DNA from: Henricia sp. BOLD:AAB3569
Taxonomy: Eukaryota > Echinodermata > Asteroidea > Spinulosida > Echinasteridae
NCBI GenBank assembly: GCA_037783545.1
Contig: JBBELK010000525.1
Location: 248,001-312,000 of the forward strand
DNA: 64,000 nt
Direction: 5' to 3'
The translations under genes were made by a program, and so were the position numbers. Positions 44,287-55,779 of this stretch are shown one piece after another (position 1 is the first letter of the stretch; the number at the start of each line of letters is the position of its first letter). The notes under the pieces were generated by a model. That model searched no databases, was not told where the DNA came from, and saw only the letters and a list, made by a program, of their open reading frames with translations.

Positions 44287-44972
44287 TAACATCATTGCAT
44301 CTTTTCAGCAGGTGCACACATTGAAACAGAATAATCACACTCTGACATCTTAATAATAAGGTAGCAGAGTGAAGCCAATCCATTAACAACAGGTTGATTC
44401 ACCTGTGAATCACTCACAGCACCTCAACAGGTGGATTCCATTCAGAGCCTCCATCCTTCCCCTCTGACAACCGTTTTGTTTAGTCTGCAATTACCCTGGT
44501 CAGGTCCAATGTTAATCACATGTCACTTGACCCATCCCTGAGGAGACATCCCGAGGTGCCACAGACAATTTTGCCTGGTGCCAGAGGCATTGCGATGGGA
44601 AACTTGATCATGCTGCTCGATTCCTGAGAGCTGCTCTGATTTGGCTGCTGGCTGTACATAAAAGTCACTACTCACTTAGGCCTACCGAGAAATGCCATCT
44701 TGTGCAGTTTCTTTGGGGTGAATGCTTATTTCTGCCGGGATCTTAAAGAAACAGAGTCTTGAAATTGAAGTACTTGCCTGTTGGGATTTTGCTCCGAGTA
44801 TACATTGGGATTTTGCTCTGTGTTCTGTCGATGTGAATTACCTGCAGTGAGGAACTTCCTACGCATTACTTTGTGAACACTTTGGGATAACAACTCGCTT
44901 CGTGTGTGCAGTGTGAACTAAGGGTAACAATGCAATTCCACTTTGTTTGTTCGTGAGTGGCAATAGAGTTTT
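44287..44972. other. intron sequence, nothing recognised
   Basis: No supported feature. Confidence 0.45.
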
Positions 44973-45363
44973 TGGCATTTCCATAAATTCAGATTTACAT
45001 TTCAGAGACTTTAAGGGCTTGTAATGTAACACGCATCAAGTTGTTTGATTTTAAACATGTTCTTCAAGCATCCTTGATGGAAGTGGAATTCCTGAAAAAT
45101 GTATTGTAATGCCTTTGCTCAATAAGTGAGGTACGTTTAAAAAAATGCCAGTTTCGTACGTACTCAATGAGTACGTCCGAAACCGAGAGTTTTTTGGACC
45201 TATTATGCTTGTTGAGAATGGGATCACAATAGGATTTTCAGGAATTACACTTCCATCAAGGATGCTTAAAAAACATGCGTTTAAAATCAAACAACTTGAA
45301 TATGTGAGGCATTACAAGCCCTCAAAGTCTCTGAAATGTAAATCTGAATTGATGGAATTGCCA
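44973..45363. mobile_element. fold-back element (about 390 bp)
   Basis: TGGCATTTCCATAAATTCAG and GGGCTTGTAATG are mirrored by CATTACAAGCCC and CTGAATTGATGGAATTGCCA. Pairing extends to a centre near TGAGTACGT at about 45165. Confidence 0.88.
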
Positions 45364-46098
45364 GTCTACTAAAGTGAAAATGTCGCCCTTTGTGTGTAGC
45401 TATGGTTATTGGGTCTACACTAAAACCAGTGAACTTGTTTTCTTGCGCTGTAGCAGTGGATGTTTAAGATGACCAGCGATTATTTACAGCCAATACCATA
45501 GCAAACGATGTCACACTTTAGTATTCTATGATATTGATTGCTAAAAGATCCTGAACAATTTGTCACTTATTTTTCTGAGGTTTTGACAGAACGCACTCTT
45601 TCCATGATTGGTCACCATTGTCCCCTTTTGTTCAAATGTGTACAATTTTTGGCAGGGCTATTCTCCAATTGACCTCTCAGGTCAACTGCCAAAAGGGACA
45701 GGTGTCCCCAGTAAAAACTCCAAAGTTGTTATTGGCTATGCAAGTTTGCACAGTCTAAGATGTGCAGCTAGCTGTGCGCGAATCATGGTCAGTATGTGTG
45801 ACAATTCTTTCTGGTCAGGATATTAATATTATATACAGAGTACTGATTCAATTGTTTCTGCCCGTGTGTTGTAAAGAACCACACATGTCAGAATTCCAAG
45901 CTTCCATACATTTTTTTGATTATGACCGTGTCCAGATTTATCTGGCTACTCCTTGAAATTACACACGAGTCTATGGAAAATGAGCTAGCCGTCTACCTTC
46001 TTGTGTATAACATTACCTTGTGTAGTATTTTAAACCTGAGACGTCTAGCTATTTAATCTGGATGGGGCTTTACATATTCTGACTTTTGTCTTGGCCAG
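45364..46098. other. intron sequence before exon 46099
   Basis: A second CCTCAGGTC-like short repeat only; nothing recognised. Confidence 0.45.
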
Positions 46099-46193
46099 AA
46101 TCAATTGGAGGATCTCAAGCAAGAGCGCTTCAGGATTACAGTCGGATACACGACAGATCAGCGCTGTCGTTTAAGGCAGGCGACATTATTGCG
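46099..46193 (+). CDS. caskin: caskin-like exon: linker and first half of SH3 domain
   Basis: Coding exon after the acceptor TTGTCTTGGCCAG, with donor GCG|GTAAGT. The first two bases finish a GAA codon. The following 31 codons give a short linker (SIGGSQ) and then ARALQDYSRIHDRSALSFKA with GDIIA. ALQDY occupies the ALYDY position of SH3 domains, with the first tyrosine replaced by glutamine. LSFKAGDII is the usual RT-loop/n-Src region. An SH3 domain directly after ankyrin repeats is the caskin layout and separates it from ANKS1-type proteins. Confidence 0.92.
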
Positions 46194-46313
46194 GTAAGTC
46201 TGTACGTCATACTCTTACTTAATACTGCTTTTTTTATTAACCCACTAGATCTCACTGGAAACAAGTAATGCGTCTTTTTACTTCTCGGAGCTTTTTGGTA
46301 ATTGACTTTTTAA

Positions 46314-46603
46314 AGGTCAATATACACCAATCCAGTAACTAAGGTCTCTTTGCCTGTTTCTGTTGCTGAAGCTGCATTTTGTTTACTTCGAACAAGTTGC
46401 GCGTCTTTGTAGAGTTGCGTGTATGCAAAGGAGGCGCGTCTTGTGCACACGCGGAGAAGGCGCGTTCGTGCATGTAATGGATGAGTGCTTTTCGTTCTAA
46501 CAGCAACACAAAACGCACAACCTATGCATTGGACGCCCCCCAGCTATGGCAGATATACAGGGAAGTAGACTTTCGTTACCGGATTGGTCTATACCAAATG
46601 ACC
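46314..46603. mobile_element. imperfect inverted-repeat element, GGTCAATATACACCAATCC ends
   Basis: GGTCAATATACACCAATCCA is mirrored imperfectly by CCGGATTGGTCTATACC then AAATGACC. The interior has GGCGCGT words in a CpG-rich stretch. Confidence 0.55.
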
Positions 46604-47252
46604 AAATGTAGCCACATTTAAGGAACATAAGATTTGAAAAGGGATGTTGATAGTGTGTTTTGAGGAACTTGAACTTCACAGAGTTGAACATGGACAAGAT
46701 ACAGGATGGTTTTGAGCGCTTTGAGGAGAAAGCTGCAGGGCAGTTTTGGATGTTGTGATGACTAATGGGTTGAAAAAAAGGGGGTAAGAAAGAAAAAAAG
46801 AGAGAGAGAGAGAGTTGAGATCGTGAAATCGTGAAAATGAGTAAAAAAGTTGCTGATTTGGCCTCCACCTCATTATGCGTTGGCAGTGTTTGTCATCCAA
46901 TCTCGTAAGACTTTGCAAAAGCACGCACGTTTTATTGTGGCGGAAACTATAGATTTGTTTCGTCTTATCTCTCCAGTGGCCGATTTCATGAAGCACTACG
47001 AACCTTCGTAACACCAGTTGCAATGGATAAACCACCGTGACATGCGTCTCGAGTAACGTGCATCTTGAGTTATGAAGGATCAAAGCGCTTCGTGAAATCG
47101 ACCCCTGTGGTTTTATTTTCCTGTTGCATACAGCCACACAAGACCTTTATGATGGGACATCTCATGAGTTGCACATCTCGTCGTATATAAACGATTAATT
47201 GAAACCTGAGTATACAGTGTTATATTAAAATTTGACATTTAATCATTCCCAG
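46604..47252. other. intron sequence with a GA run
   Basis: Contains an AGAGAGAGAGAG run near 46800 and CGTGAAATCGACCCC near 47090, resembling reversed GTCAATTTCACTAAAC at 59318. Nothing else is recognised. Confidence 0.45.
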
Positions 47253-47370
47253 ATTCTTGAGCGTAATCCTGATGGTAAATGGAAGGGTTCCATCAACAGG
47301 GGCAATGTAGAGTGCATTGGTTACTTCCCAGCATCCTACGTGGAGCCCTTCACAAGACCTGTATCTACAA
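47253..47370 (+). CDS. caskin: caskin-like exon: second half of SH3 domain
   Basis: Coding exon after the acceptor CATTCCCAG, with donor ACAA|GTAAGT. It starts in phase 0 and ends in phase 1. It encodes ILERNPDGKWKGSINRGN followed by GYFPASYVEPF, completing the SH3 domain. The tryptophan (KWKG) and the G-F-P-x-x-Y-V strand are present, so the fold and part of the ligand groove look intact, whereas the ALYDY motif in the previous exon is altered. After VSTR-like residues the protein should continue into the CASK-interaction region and tandem SAM domains. No such exon was recognised in the following 16.6 kb, so the gene probably runs past the window end. Confidence 0.92.
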
Positions 47371-47748
47371 GTAAGTCAGTTGTTTCATTTCATCTCTAGT
47401 AGATTTCTGTTTGTAGTTGAGAAATGTACTTTATGTCAGTGTTGTCATAAAAGCTTTTTAAAAGGCTGGTCACAATTGTGACTTCATCTCGAGGGAAGAA
47501 TGCCGTTGTTGCTATTCATTAAAATACACTACTCACAATAACAGTACAATAACATGTAACTTTTCAGCTGATAAGCTGATTTCCTCGTTTTTGTTTCCTC
47601 ATCTGTCCCATTGAAAATGAAAAAATACTGTACAAAGTTAGAGAAATTTTGCATTTTCCTCTTTTTTAAAAATTTATACTAATGACACAGTTGCATGCCT
47701 GCAATTATAGGGATATTGTGGGGTGTTTTATTTAGGGTATGCATTCAG

Positions 47749-48337
47749 CAGTGTTGTAGTGCTAGAGTCCAGGACTCGGACTCGAGTCCAACTCGAGTCA
47801 CAATTTTCGTGACTCGGACTCGACTCGAGTCGCATTGGAAAATGACTCGGACTCGGACGCGACCATGATGACTTGGACTCGAACATGGTGACTCGTGACT
47901 AACGAGTCACATTTTTTTAAAAAGGAAAAAAGATATATATTTGCCTGTTTATTACAGGATTCTTGGGGAAAAACAGTCCAATGCATGAATATGTGCATTG
48001 CCCTACCAGGCTGGCAAGGAGCGCATGAGTACGTCATCATTTCACATAAGTGTGTGAACGAAATATAGCAGATTCAGTTTCATTAATTTGGCGAACAAGT
48101 GACTCGTGACTCGGACTCGGACTCAGACTCGGACTCGAGAAGAGTGACTTGTGACTCGGACTCGGACTCGAGGCTAATGACTTGAGACTCAGACTCGGAC
48201 TAGAGGCTAGTGCCTCGAGACTCGGACTAGAGGCTAGTGACTCGAGACTCGGACTAGAGGCTAGTGACTCGAGACTCAGACTCGATTTTGGTGACTCGAG
48301 ACTCGGACTCGATTTTGGTGACTCGACTACAACACTG
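47749..48337. mobile_element. hAT-like non-autonomous element with GACTCGGACTCG array
   Basis: The ends are CAGTGTTGTAGTGCT and GTCGACTACAACACTG-like sequence (GACTACAACACTG). The flanks GCATTCAG (47741-47748) and GCATTCCG (48338-48345) form an 8-bp target duplication with one mismatch. The interior is two blocks of GACTCGGACTCGAGACTAG-type minisatellite separated by about 200 bp of unique AT-rich sequence. It has the same plan as 7530-8030 and no transposase. Confidence 0.88.
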
Positions 48338-48345
48338 GCATTCCG

Positions 48346-49704
48346 CTTGAATGATTTTGTATATGATTAGATAATTGTATCTGCATGACAGACACACATT
48401 GTCACAGGAATAGGTGAAAACAGTCATTTGAGAAAAAAATTCCCAAATTGACAACATACCATTATCAACTTATTGTGAGTAGTGTCGCTTACAGTTCTCG
48501 ACGTTAAAACCAAGTCCAATAGCCTAATGCCCTGCTGAGTTGTCCTCGATGGCCCTTGAAGATGGGTATACACTTTCTGAGGCCAACTTGGCCAGCATGC
48601 CCTATCCATGCCCTAATTCATTTTCATGATGCTGCATATATTTGGAACAAAGTTGGTCTTGACAAAACCGAGGCCAGAGGGGCCTGCCCTTATTCAACGG
48701 AGTCGATAGAGAACTATAGTTTAGACTGTCTGGACTGCTAAATCAATTTGCATTTTTTTGTTGACGAATGGCTTATAACATGCTTATAACTAGGTTATTA
48801 ACATCGGTACTTCGTGAAAGTAAGAGGTTGTATGGGCGTTTAGACAAAATAACCACCTGCAGCCTGTAGTAAAAGTTTTTAACCTGTAAATGGAATGGCG
48901 CCCTCTTATGGTGAATTTTTCTTCAGCAAGCCATTACAATGACGAACAGCTCCCTCATGAGTCTGGATCCAGCCAGTTTGTCCTTGAGACCACTCCATAT
49001 GCCTGTGTACACAATGCACATGTATACCTACCAGTACAAAGTGTGTATACATCACAATCCTTAATATCAACGCTTTCATTTGCTGCTTAATAGAAATTCT
49101 ACTCACATCAACAGTCATCGATTATCCACTTCATTTCACACATATTTAATTCGAGACTTATGATGGCTGCCTCAGTCCACTACAAGTTATAAATATTCCG
49201 GGGTCGTGGTGGCAGAGTTTGTGGCTGGCATGGCATGTGCTCTGCATTCCATTCATTCTGGGACTATCTAGACTAGAAGCGGAGAGAGGTTTTCAGACAA
49301 CTAGAAGACATTTAGGTTATCGCGGTCTGCTGGAAGCTGAGATAACTTCTCAGTTGAACTCCAGGATCAGTTTTCTTTACTACTGGAGTGATTACATTGT
49401 CTTGGCGCTTTGTGTGTCTTTCTTGTGATGGGCCTCTGGTTGGCACTGGACGACAAGAATTAAGATGCCGAGTAAACAGAAGCATTGGCAATGGGGTATG
49501 TATTGTGCAGCCTTAGACTTGCTTTGGTATTTGTAAACAGTGGTGTTACAGATAAGGATTTTCGGCAGTCTCTTGTATAAATTAGTAAATTTGAATTATT
49601 TATATAGTATGAGTACATGTACAGTAGTTTTTGACTTTTGAGAAAATGTGAAGATTGTTCTGACTTGTAAAGATTGTTTTTAATTATGCAATTAATGTGT
49701 TTAA
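48346..49704. other. sequence after the SH3 exons; one weak candidate mini-exon
   Basis: Mostly featureless. At 49465-49495 an ATG opens ten codons (MPSKQKHWQW) and ends at a good donor (G|GTATGT) in phase 1, discussed as a speculative alternative first exon. Confidence 0.35.
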
Positions 49705-50040
49705 GGGAGCGTGTTCAGAAAAATTGATTTCGTTCTAACCCAACAATCATATGAAATATCTCCCCAAAATACTATCCATGGGAAGAAAACGAGAAATTTG
49801 CAATCTCCAATTTGGATGTGGAAGCAAAAAGATTGGTGAAAGTTACTACACTGCTTTATGGAACGGATAAATTAGTTTACAAAACATCAGTGGTTTTTCG
49901 ACGATACCCTTGAAAGTATACGGATTGAGAACGCGAAATTTTAGAATGGTAATGAGAAAAATATTGGATTGATATATAGTATAAAAATCTCAACATTCGT
50001 TGGAAAAAAACGTGGGTTAAAAATGTGATCTGATCACAGT
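49705..50040. mobile_element. dispersed repeat family D, copy 3
   Basis: GATTTCGTTCTAACCCAACA, ACTATCCATGGGAAGA, CAATCTCCAATTTGGATGTG and AAATGTGATCTGATCACAG match other copies. The left end reads GGGAGCGTGTTCAG. Confidence 0.8.
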
Positions 50041-50147
50041 CCTTTATTTTGATAATGAGCACATTTTGATTTCTAACAATTTAGACCTAAAGTTGGAAAA
50101 TAATATATTTTGTGGTAGTTGAAATACATACACTTGTATATGTAATG

Positions 50148-50349
50148 TATAGGGCAGTTTCACGCTGTCACGGGTCACTAAACCAACCCCGGGTTTGTCC
50201 TCCAGATTGGGGGGAGAACAATAGAGCCACGTGCAGAAAGGCATGTGGCTGCTAGCAGAAAAGTGTGAGGCTCTATTGTTCTCTTGCCGATCTGGAGGAC
50301 AAACACGAGGGATGTTTAGTGACCCGTGACAGCGTGAAACCGCTCTATA
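50148..50349. mobile_element. palindromic element (about 202 bp), TATAGGGCAGTTTCACGCTG
   Basis: TATAGGGCAGTTTCACGCTG and TCACGGGTCACTAAAC are mirrored by GTTTAGTGACCCGTGACAGC and GTGAAACCGCTCTATA. The arms continue through TTGTCCTCCAGAT and AACAATAGAGCC. Confidence 0.9.
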
Positions 50350-50405
50350 GACAATATGCCCTTTGTTTATATCTAAAGCGCCCTCTGTTGAAAATTGGTC
50401 GTCGT

Positions 50406-50537
50406 TATGCGCGCGCATCCTGTTTTGGATAAATTTGGTTTGGTAATGATGCCAAAGGTCACAAGATTCAAAGACGATTTGGCATGCGACCTCAATCCTA
50501 AACCAAATTTATGTAAAACATGATGCATGCGCATAAC
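50406..50537. mobile_element. second short palindrome (about 132 bp)
   Basis: TTATGCGCGCGCATCCTGTT and ATAAATTTGGTTT are mirrored by AAACCAAATTTAT and GATGCATGCGCATAA. It follows the previous palindrome by 56 bp. Confidence 0.75.
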
Positions 50538-52258
50538 GCGGGGCATGTTTTGGGTTGTTGTGACGTCAGAGGACACATTGTCTATTGGCTTCAGTATTGT
50601 GGTTCAAAATTCTGTGGAATATGTCTGGGAATTTCTGTCTGGAAGCTGAAGCTGGCTTTTGATGCCCATAACTTAATCTTGTGGATTTGACAGTCTGGAA
50701 GGGGTTCACGACAGCAGTTGTTTGTCATTTTTGGAGTTTGTGGTTTCTTAGATTTTACACAGAACATTATCGCTTGACATTCCAGTACGTTTTCTCTCAC
50801 AACACATGAGATGTTAAATGTGAAATGTCTGTGATAAGATTGAATGGAGATACAGCAGAGCACGACCCACTAATGCAAGTCGTCTGTCAAGACATTTTGA
50901 AGACACTGATGGTTAAGATAAGAAACGAAGCGACTGTAAGTTCATTGAGATCATGTGGACAGCCTTCCCATCTGGTATGTTTGAAACATTCATGTTGGCC
51001 TATACGTGGGCGTTCAAGTACACTAGTGCTTGGCCTTGGTATGTGATGGGATGCGACATTCAGGAAATCTTTAATTGGTTGCCCCTGTCTGTTTTATACA
51101 TGTGTATATAGAGGACCCAGTGACATGTTTTTTAGTCAGATTTCCTTCTTCCCCTCTGCTTTCCTTGCCTTTTTTTAGGGCACTACATGTATCTGGATTT
51201 TTCGTTGGGGTGGGGGTGCCACCTCGGGGCCACTGGAAATATATAGGGTAGGCCTACATTGTTTTAAGTGTCTTACAGAGTTATTCAGGCAAACTTGGGA
51301 TGAGAGAAACAAATTGTTAGGGTTATTCGGGGTTGTGTACAATTTTACAGTACACTGCTCATTAGAATTGCAAGAGAAACGTTGGCCCAAATTTTCAATG
51401 TTTTTTTGTTTCATCCTTGAATTTTTTTCAGGTTTTTTAAAGAATTTATACTATCATCTGATGAGTTTATACTATCACTCATTAACTGTATCTCTTATTA
51501 CCATTTGCTGTAGAAAACATGAAAACATTTGAAATTGAGAAAACTTTGTTTGTGTTTATTTTTTTTGTTAGCAGTATTTTTCCAAGTTGAGGCCGGTTGA
51601 TACTTTATGCGAAATTAAACACGTTCAAGAATCTGACATAAATCTGACGTCAGGTTTCTTGCGGTGAACATTCGGTCAAGTTAAAACTAGTTCAACTTTC
51701 TGCGAATTCACGTCAATGTCGCTGTGACGTCAAATTTGCGTTCGCTTTTGCTTTGGCTTTGACATCAACTGAGGCCTTTGTTTTGCAGCTTCATTCAACT
51801 GTAGTGTTCTTTTCTGTAATAATCTTTCAAAAAAATTAACTTACTGAAATGATTTTGAAAGTAGGAATATATGTTGCAAGGGCCTTGCGTGTGATTGGGG
51901 ATTACACAGGCAGAAAAAGGTCGCTTAGCGACTGTTTGAATAAGGAGTGGGACTAAATCGGACAAAATCCCACCTCCTTCATCAGCTGGTGAACACCAAA
52001 CTAAACCAGCTTCTAGAAGGAGCATTGAAAGGTCATGAAGACTGTCAACACGTAGAGCTCTAAATCATGGCTTCAGTGGAAGCACTGTGCACCATGGGCT
52101 GTGGGATATTGACTTCTTCTCAGTTTACCATTGGGTCAGCGTTTAGATGAGGCCAAAGTGGATCTTTTTATGCAAGGAGATTCTCTTTGAATCTTGTGGC
52201 AAATTGGTTTGTGATGGGTTCCTTTTCGGCCATGTTTTTTGCAATGATTGGCACCCTT
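50538..52258. other. non-coding sequence, nothing recognised
   Basis: A small open frame at 50825-51046 has no domain. No exon matching caskin after the SH3 domain was found. Confidence 0.4.
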
Positions 52259-52567
52259 AAGCCGTGTCCGCATTGGACTTTTTGACACAGTAAAATTTTA
52301 CCGAGACCGTTGGAGAACATCACAGTGTCCCTTTGCAGTTTGACCTTCACGTCCCGGATGTACGCTTACAGAGCACATTTACCGCCTCGCTGTGTCCGCA
52401 TTCCCTGGTCAATTTTCCTGTGCAGAAGTTGGCCAGGAAAAGTGACCGCTGGACTCAGGAAAAGTTACTGAGAGGAAAACGTCCTAGGCTGTCCGCATTG
52501 GACTTAAAATGGGAAAAGTACCCATCGTATCGGTAAGTTTTCTCAAAAAGTCCAATGTGGACAGGCC
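52259..52567. mobile_element. inverted-repeat element, GTGTCCGCATTGGACTTTTTGA ends
   Basis: CCGTGTCCGCATTGGACTTT is mirrored by CAAAAAGTCCAATGTGGACA. An internal GTCCGCATTGGACTT copy lies near 52490. It has the same plan (terminal word repeated inside) as the CACACT elements. Confidence 0.8.
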
Positions 52568-52637
52568 TGTAGATAATTTGGCACTACACGTAAATCCTAA
52601 ACATGAAAAGGGGTCTGATGGGTAATTCCATGGTTAG

Positions 52638-52819
52638 CAGAGCTGCCAACCCTACCGGATTTTGCAACAGATTCTTCAGAAAATGACTAATTTTGTGATA
52701 AAAACCCCTCCTGGATTGTCAATTAACAACCTTGGGGATTTTTAGATGTGTTTGGAGTCACGGAATGAACCTGTTTTCCCAGATGTCCTCCCCAAAATCC
52801 AGGAGGGTTGGCAGCTCTG
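52638..52819. mobile_element. hAT-like miniature element CAGAGCTGCCAACCCT with GGTTAG duplication
   Basis: The ends CAGAGCTGCCAACCCTACCG and AGGAGGGTTGGCAGCTCTG are inverted. GGTTAG flanks both sides directly (52632-52637 and 52820-52825). The CAGAG...CTCTG ends are hAT-like, but the duplication reads as 6 bp rather than the usual 8. Confidence 0.75.
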
Positions 52820-52821
52820 GG

Positions 52822-53292
52822 TTAGTAACGTTACATATTTAGCAATTTACTGGAGTTCTATCCTCTGTTTTATCAACACGCAAGCCTGTCAGCTCTCCAT
52901 TTTGACACCATCAATGCATTTCACCAACATCTACTGGACAGTAATGTGAATTGTAATATAAAGATATTAATCTTGGTTTAACGTTACAAAAAGAAAGGAC
53001 ATGAGGAAAATAATGCATGTCTTGAAACAAAAAGTTTCCTTGAATGGGACACAACGGAAACAGACAATTATATTTCTTTCATGGCTTGTTTAATAGGCGT
53101 GTGTTTTTGTATATTGCCAAGTCACACCTGCTCTCACTAGGTTCAAGAACTATTGAAAAATCATGATTAGTCATGTTAATACAGTTAGTCACGTTACAGC
53201 TGTCCCATGTCTACAAAATTTATGACATTTCCCACGTACGAGAATAAATTTGTAGTACATTTTCCACAACAATTCAACACCAAACATGTTTT
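52822..53292 (+). repeat. dispersed repeat X, copy 2
   Basis: Corresponds to 16093-16571 with many small indels, for example GTTACATATTTAGCAATTTA and ACAAAATTTATGACATTTCC. The element at 52638-52819 inserted at its edge. Confidence 0.75.
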
Positions 53293-55404
53293 ATGTAAAG
53301 ACATTTTCCACACAAATATACTGGCTTAATTCCAAATTTTGTGGAAATATCCACCTCTTCATAAAATTGCCCTGATAATTACTTTATTATTGGTGCTGTA
53401 ATTAGACAGACTTTGGAAGGCAAATTATGTAAAAGTACTACTGTACATCAGCTCCCAACCCTTCCCTTCCCTTTACTAAATGATAAGTGATCTTGGCCAA
53501 ACTCTGCATCATCACTAACATTCCTCCCCTACATGTAGGCCTATATCGCCCTTCCATCTCCCAACACACATTTCCCTTGCGGTCCTCCATCTGGCATTAA
53601 CGATGCAATCATGTCTGGACTATGATAGGCCTACTCTTTTTCACTCTCACTGACAAACTGATATTTCAGCATACCCAATATCTGGAACAAAGTTCACCGA
53701 TAAGGGTCATTTGGTGTGCCATTGGGGCTCCCCTCCATGGACGTGTTCACACCTCTGGAACTTGCTAACTGAAGCCATTCTTTATTTACATCAGAAGTGT
53801 TAAATACAGTTTTCACTTGGCCTCATTTTTTTGTTTGGACCTCCTCCTGATGATATCTCTGTTTGATGCTCTGAATTGGTATCGCCTTTCAATTTAATTC
53901 TTTGAAGGCTCTATAATTGTGCTTTTAACTCTTTCAGTGCCAAGGCTGTACAAGTACGTACATGTACTCTGAAAGTGCCAATGCCGTACATGTACGATCC
54001 CGTTTTTTGTGCCGTGTCTATAGACTTGCCCAAGTTTCACTTGGAATTAGGTTTGTGACCTGCGGCGTGCAGCGAGTCCTCTGGACTAGTGGCCTGTCAA
54101 ATTAAATCTCTTTTCGTCTGTCTCGGAAGACTTTCTGAGACAGAAGAAACAAGATTGGAGAGGCCATCGATACGGAGGCAGTGTTCTCCACTGATAAAAA
54201 TTTTGTCCGTGCGTGCTGAGCAGCGCCCTTAAAATGAATGCATGCAACTGCCATTGGGTCGCCGTATTGGGTCGCCGATGCGATAGATATGCATGGTAAG
54301 TGAACGATAAATGAGCTGCAAATTGTTGTCGGGGCGCTAATGGTACTTCTGATGAATTTGTCTGGGTGTGCCGGGGAGAACGCTGGGAGGGGGTGCTGTG
54401 CGTGGCCCGCTGCACACCAGACACAGAATAGACTTGGGCAAATATATGCCTTGAATTATTGGCGGTCCGAAATAATTGTTCGATAACTACATGTAAATGT
54501 TGGTCAATTTTTTGTGTTGATGTCTCATTTAAAAGCGAATAACGTTTGTTTCTAGAAAAATATAAATTCAAAATTTGTTATCATTTTTCGATGTGCCAAC
54601 AAGTGCAGCCAAAACGCACGGACTGCAAGACCCGTGTGGTAAGAAACGTGTTAAACATACAGTTATAAAGAATGGAGAAAGCAAAAATAATGGAGTGATT
54701 ATTTCTCCGGAGAAATATTCACCGTTTTATTCATAAGTCTAGATAACTGTATTTCAATTAGATTCCTAAAATGTTTGGGTATTCATAAAATTGAGAGTTG
54801 GAATATTTGACCTTGTACTTGTAACGAGTGAGAGAATGGTACACAATGTATGACAGTTTTCAGTGCACTTTAGCAGAGTTCACTTCCAGTAATCTAGCTT
54901 TAGGACGTCACTACCTTTGTACCTTCTGGAAAGATTGTTGATAGACTTAGAATAACAGATGAATGAGGAAAGCATTTTACAATGATTTCTGCAGAATACC
55001 AAAGTCGGTTAATGTAAAAATGCACTTCCGGCAAAGGTTCATGGGCATGCAAGCATACCATGCATATAGGCATGTGTACATACTAAATGTCGTTACACAA
55101 GAGTATTTGCTGAAATTAGTCATGTGAAACTTACGTGCAGAACACATTTTTTAGTATCATACTTTGAGCATTGATCCAGAGAATGATGATTGGTGCAGAA
55201 GGCTCCGTGGGCATTTAATGGAACAGTAGTCTTGGTTTACATTATTCTGCTTATGTACAGTATCTCCAGCTGGAGAAATGATTACTTTCATCAGCTACTT
55301 TATTTTTATTGGCAGGAAGTTCATAACCTGTGATCTTTTGGGGATGGTGAACTGATTCTCAGAATCGGTTGAAGGAGAAAAAATAGGGACTATACATGTA
55401 ATAC
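53293..55404. other. non-coding sequence, little recognised
   Basis: TTGCCCAAGT at 54027 and its inverse ACTTGGGCAA at about 54432 bracket a GC-richer 400 bp, possibly a further element. A 161-codon frame overlapping it (minus) has no domain. Confidence 0.35.
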
Positions 55405-55475
55405 TGTGCCTCATACTTGTAGCTCAGTTTGCCTGGTGAGTCGGTGGTCGTGGGTTCCAACCCCAATATAGAGTT
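55405..55475 (+). repeat. solo unit of the tRNA-derived repeat (degenerate)
   Basis: ACTGTGCCTCATACTTGTAG continues with CTCAG and GTGGTCGTGGGTTCCAACCC. A shortened A-box region and a B-box-like GGGTTCCAACC occur with no tandem neighbours, unlike the three arrays. Confidence 0.6.
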
Positions 55476-55779
55476 CATTAGTTAAAAGAGTGTAACATTT
55501 TGAGTTGGACAAGCTGTTATGGTACACGATCTAATTTTTAATAACCTGGAAAGCTTTTACACAGTTTCTCAAGTATAAATTAAACCACGTATACGGTTTA
55601 CTATAGTCATGGCCTTGCACTTGAACTTGCCTGAATACCATGTGCTGCACCAATTTGCTTGTGACAAGAAAGATTGTTTGCAAGGGGTTAAGCAGATGTA
55701 CATATGTACTGTCGGCATTACTTGTGGGAAAAAAAATCTTGTCCTAAATTTCTTTGCTGAACTGTGTCTGTGCTGCAAA

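Noticed and set aside
48182-48370. Open frame with repeated LGLEASDSR peptides
   Set aside because: It is the minisatellite inside a hAT-like element.
50825-51046. Candidate later caskin exon (RLNGDTAEHDPLMQVVCQDI...)
   Set aside because: It has no similarity to the CASK-interaction or SAM regions, and no acceptor-donor pair fits the required phase convincingly.
54086-54571. 161-codon open frame on the minus strand
   Set aside because: No domain, no splice-site context, and it overlaps a likely inverted-repeat element.
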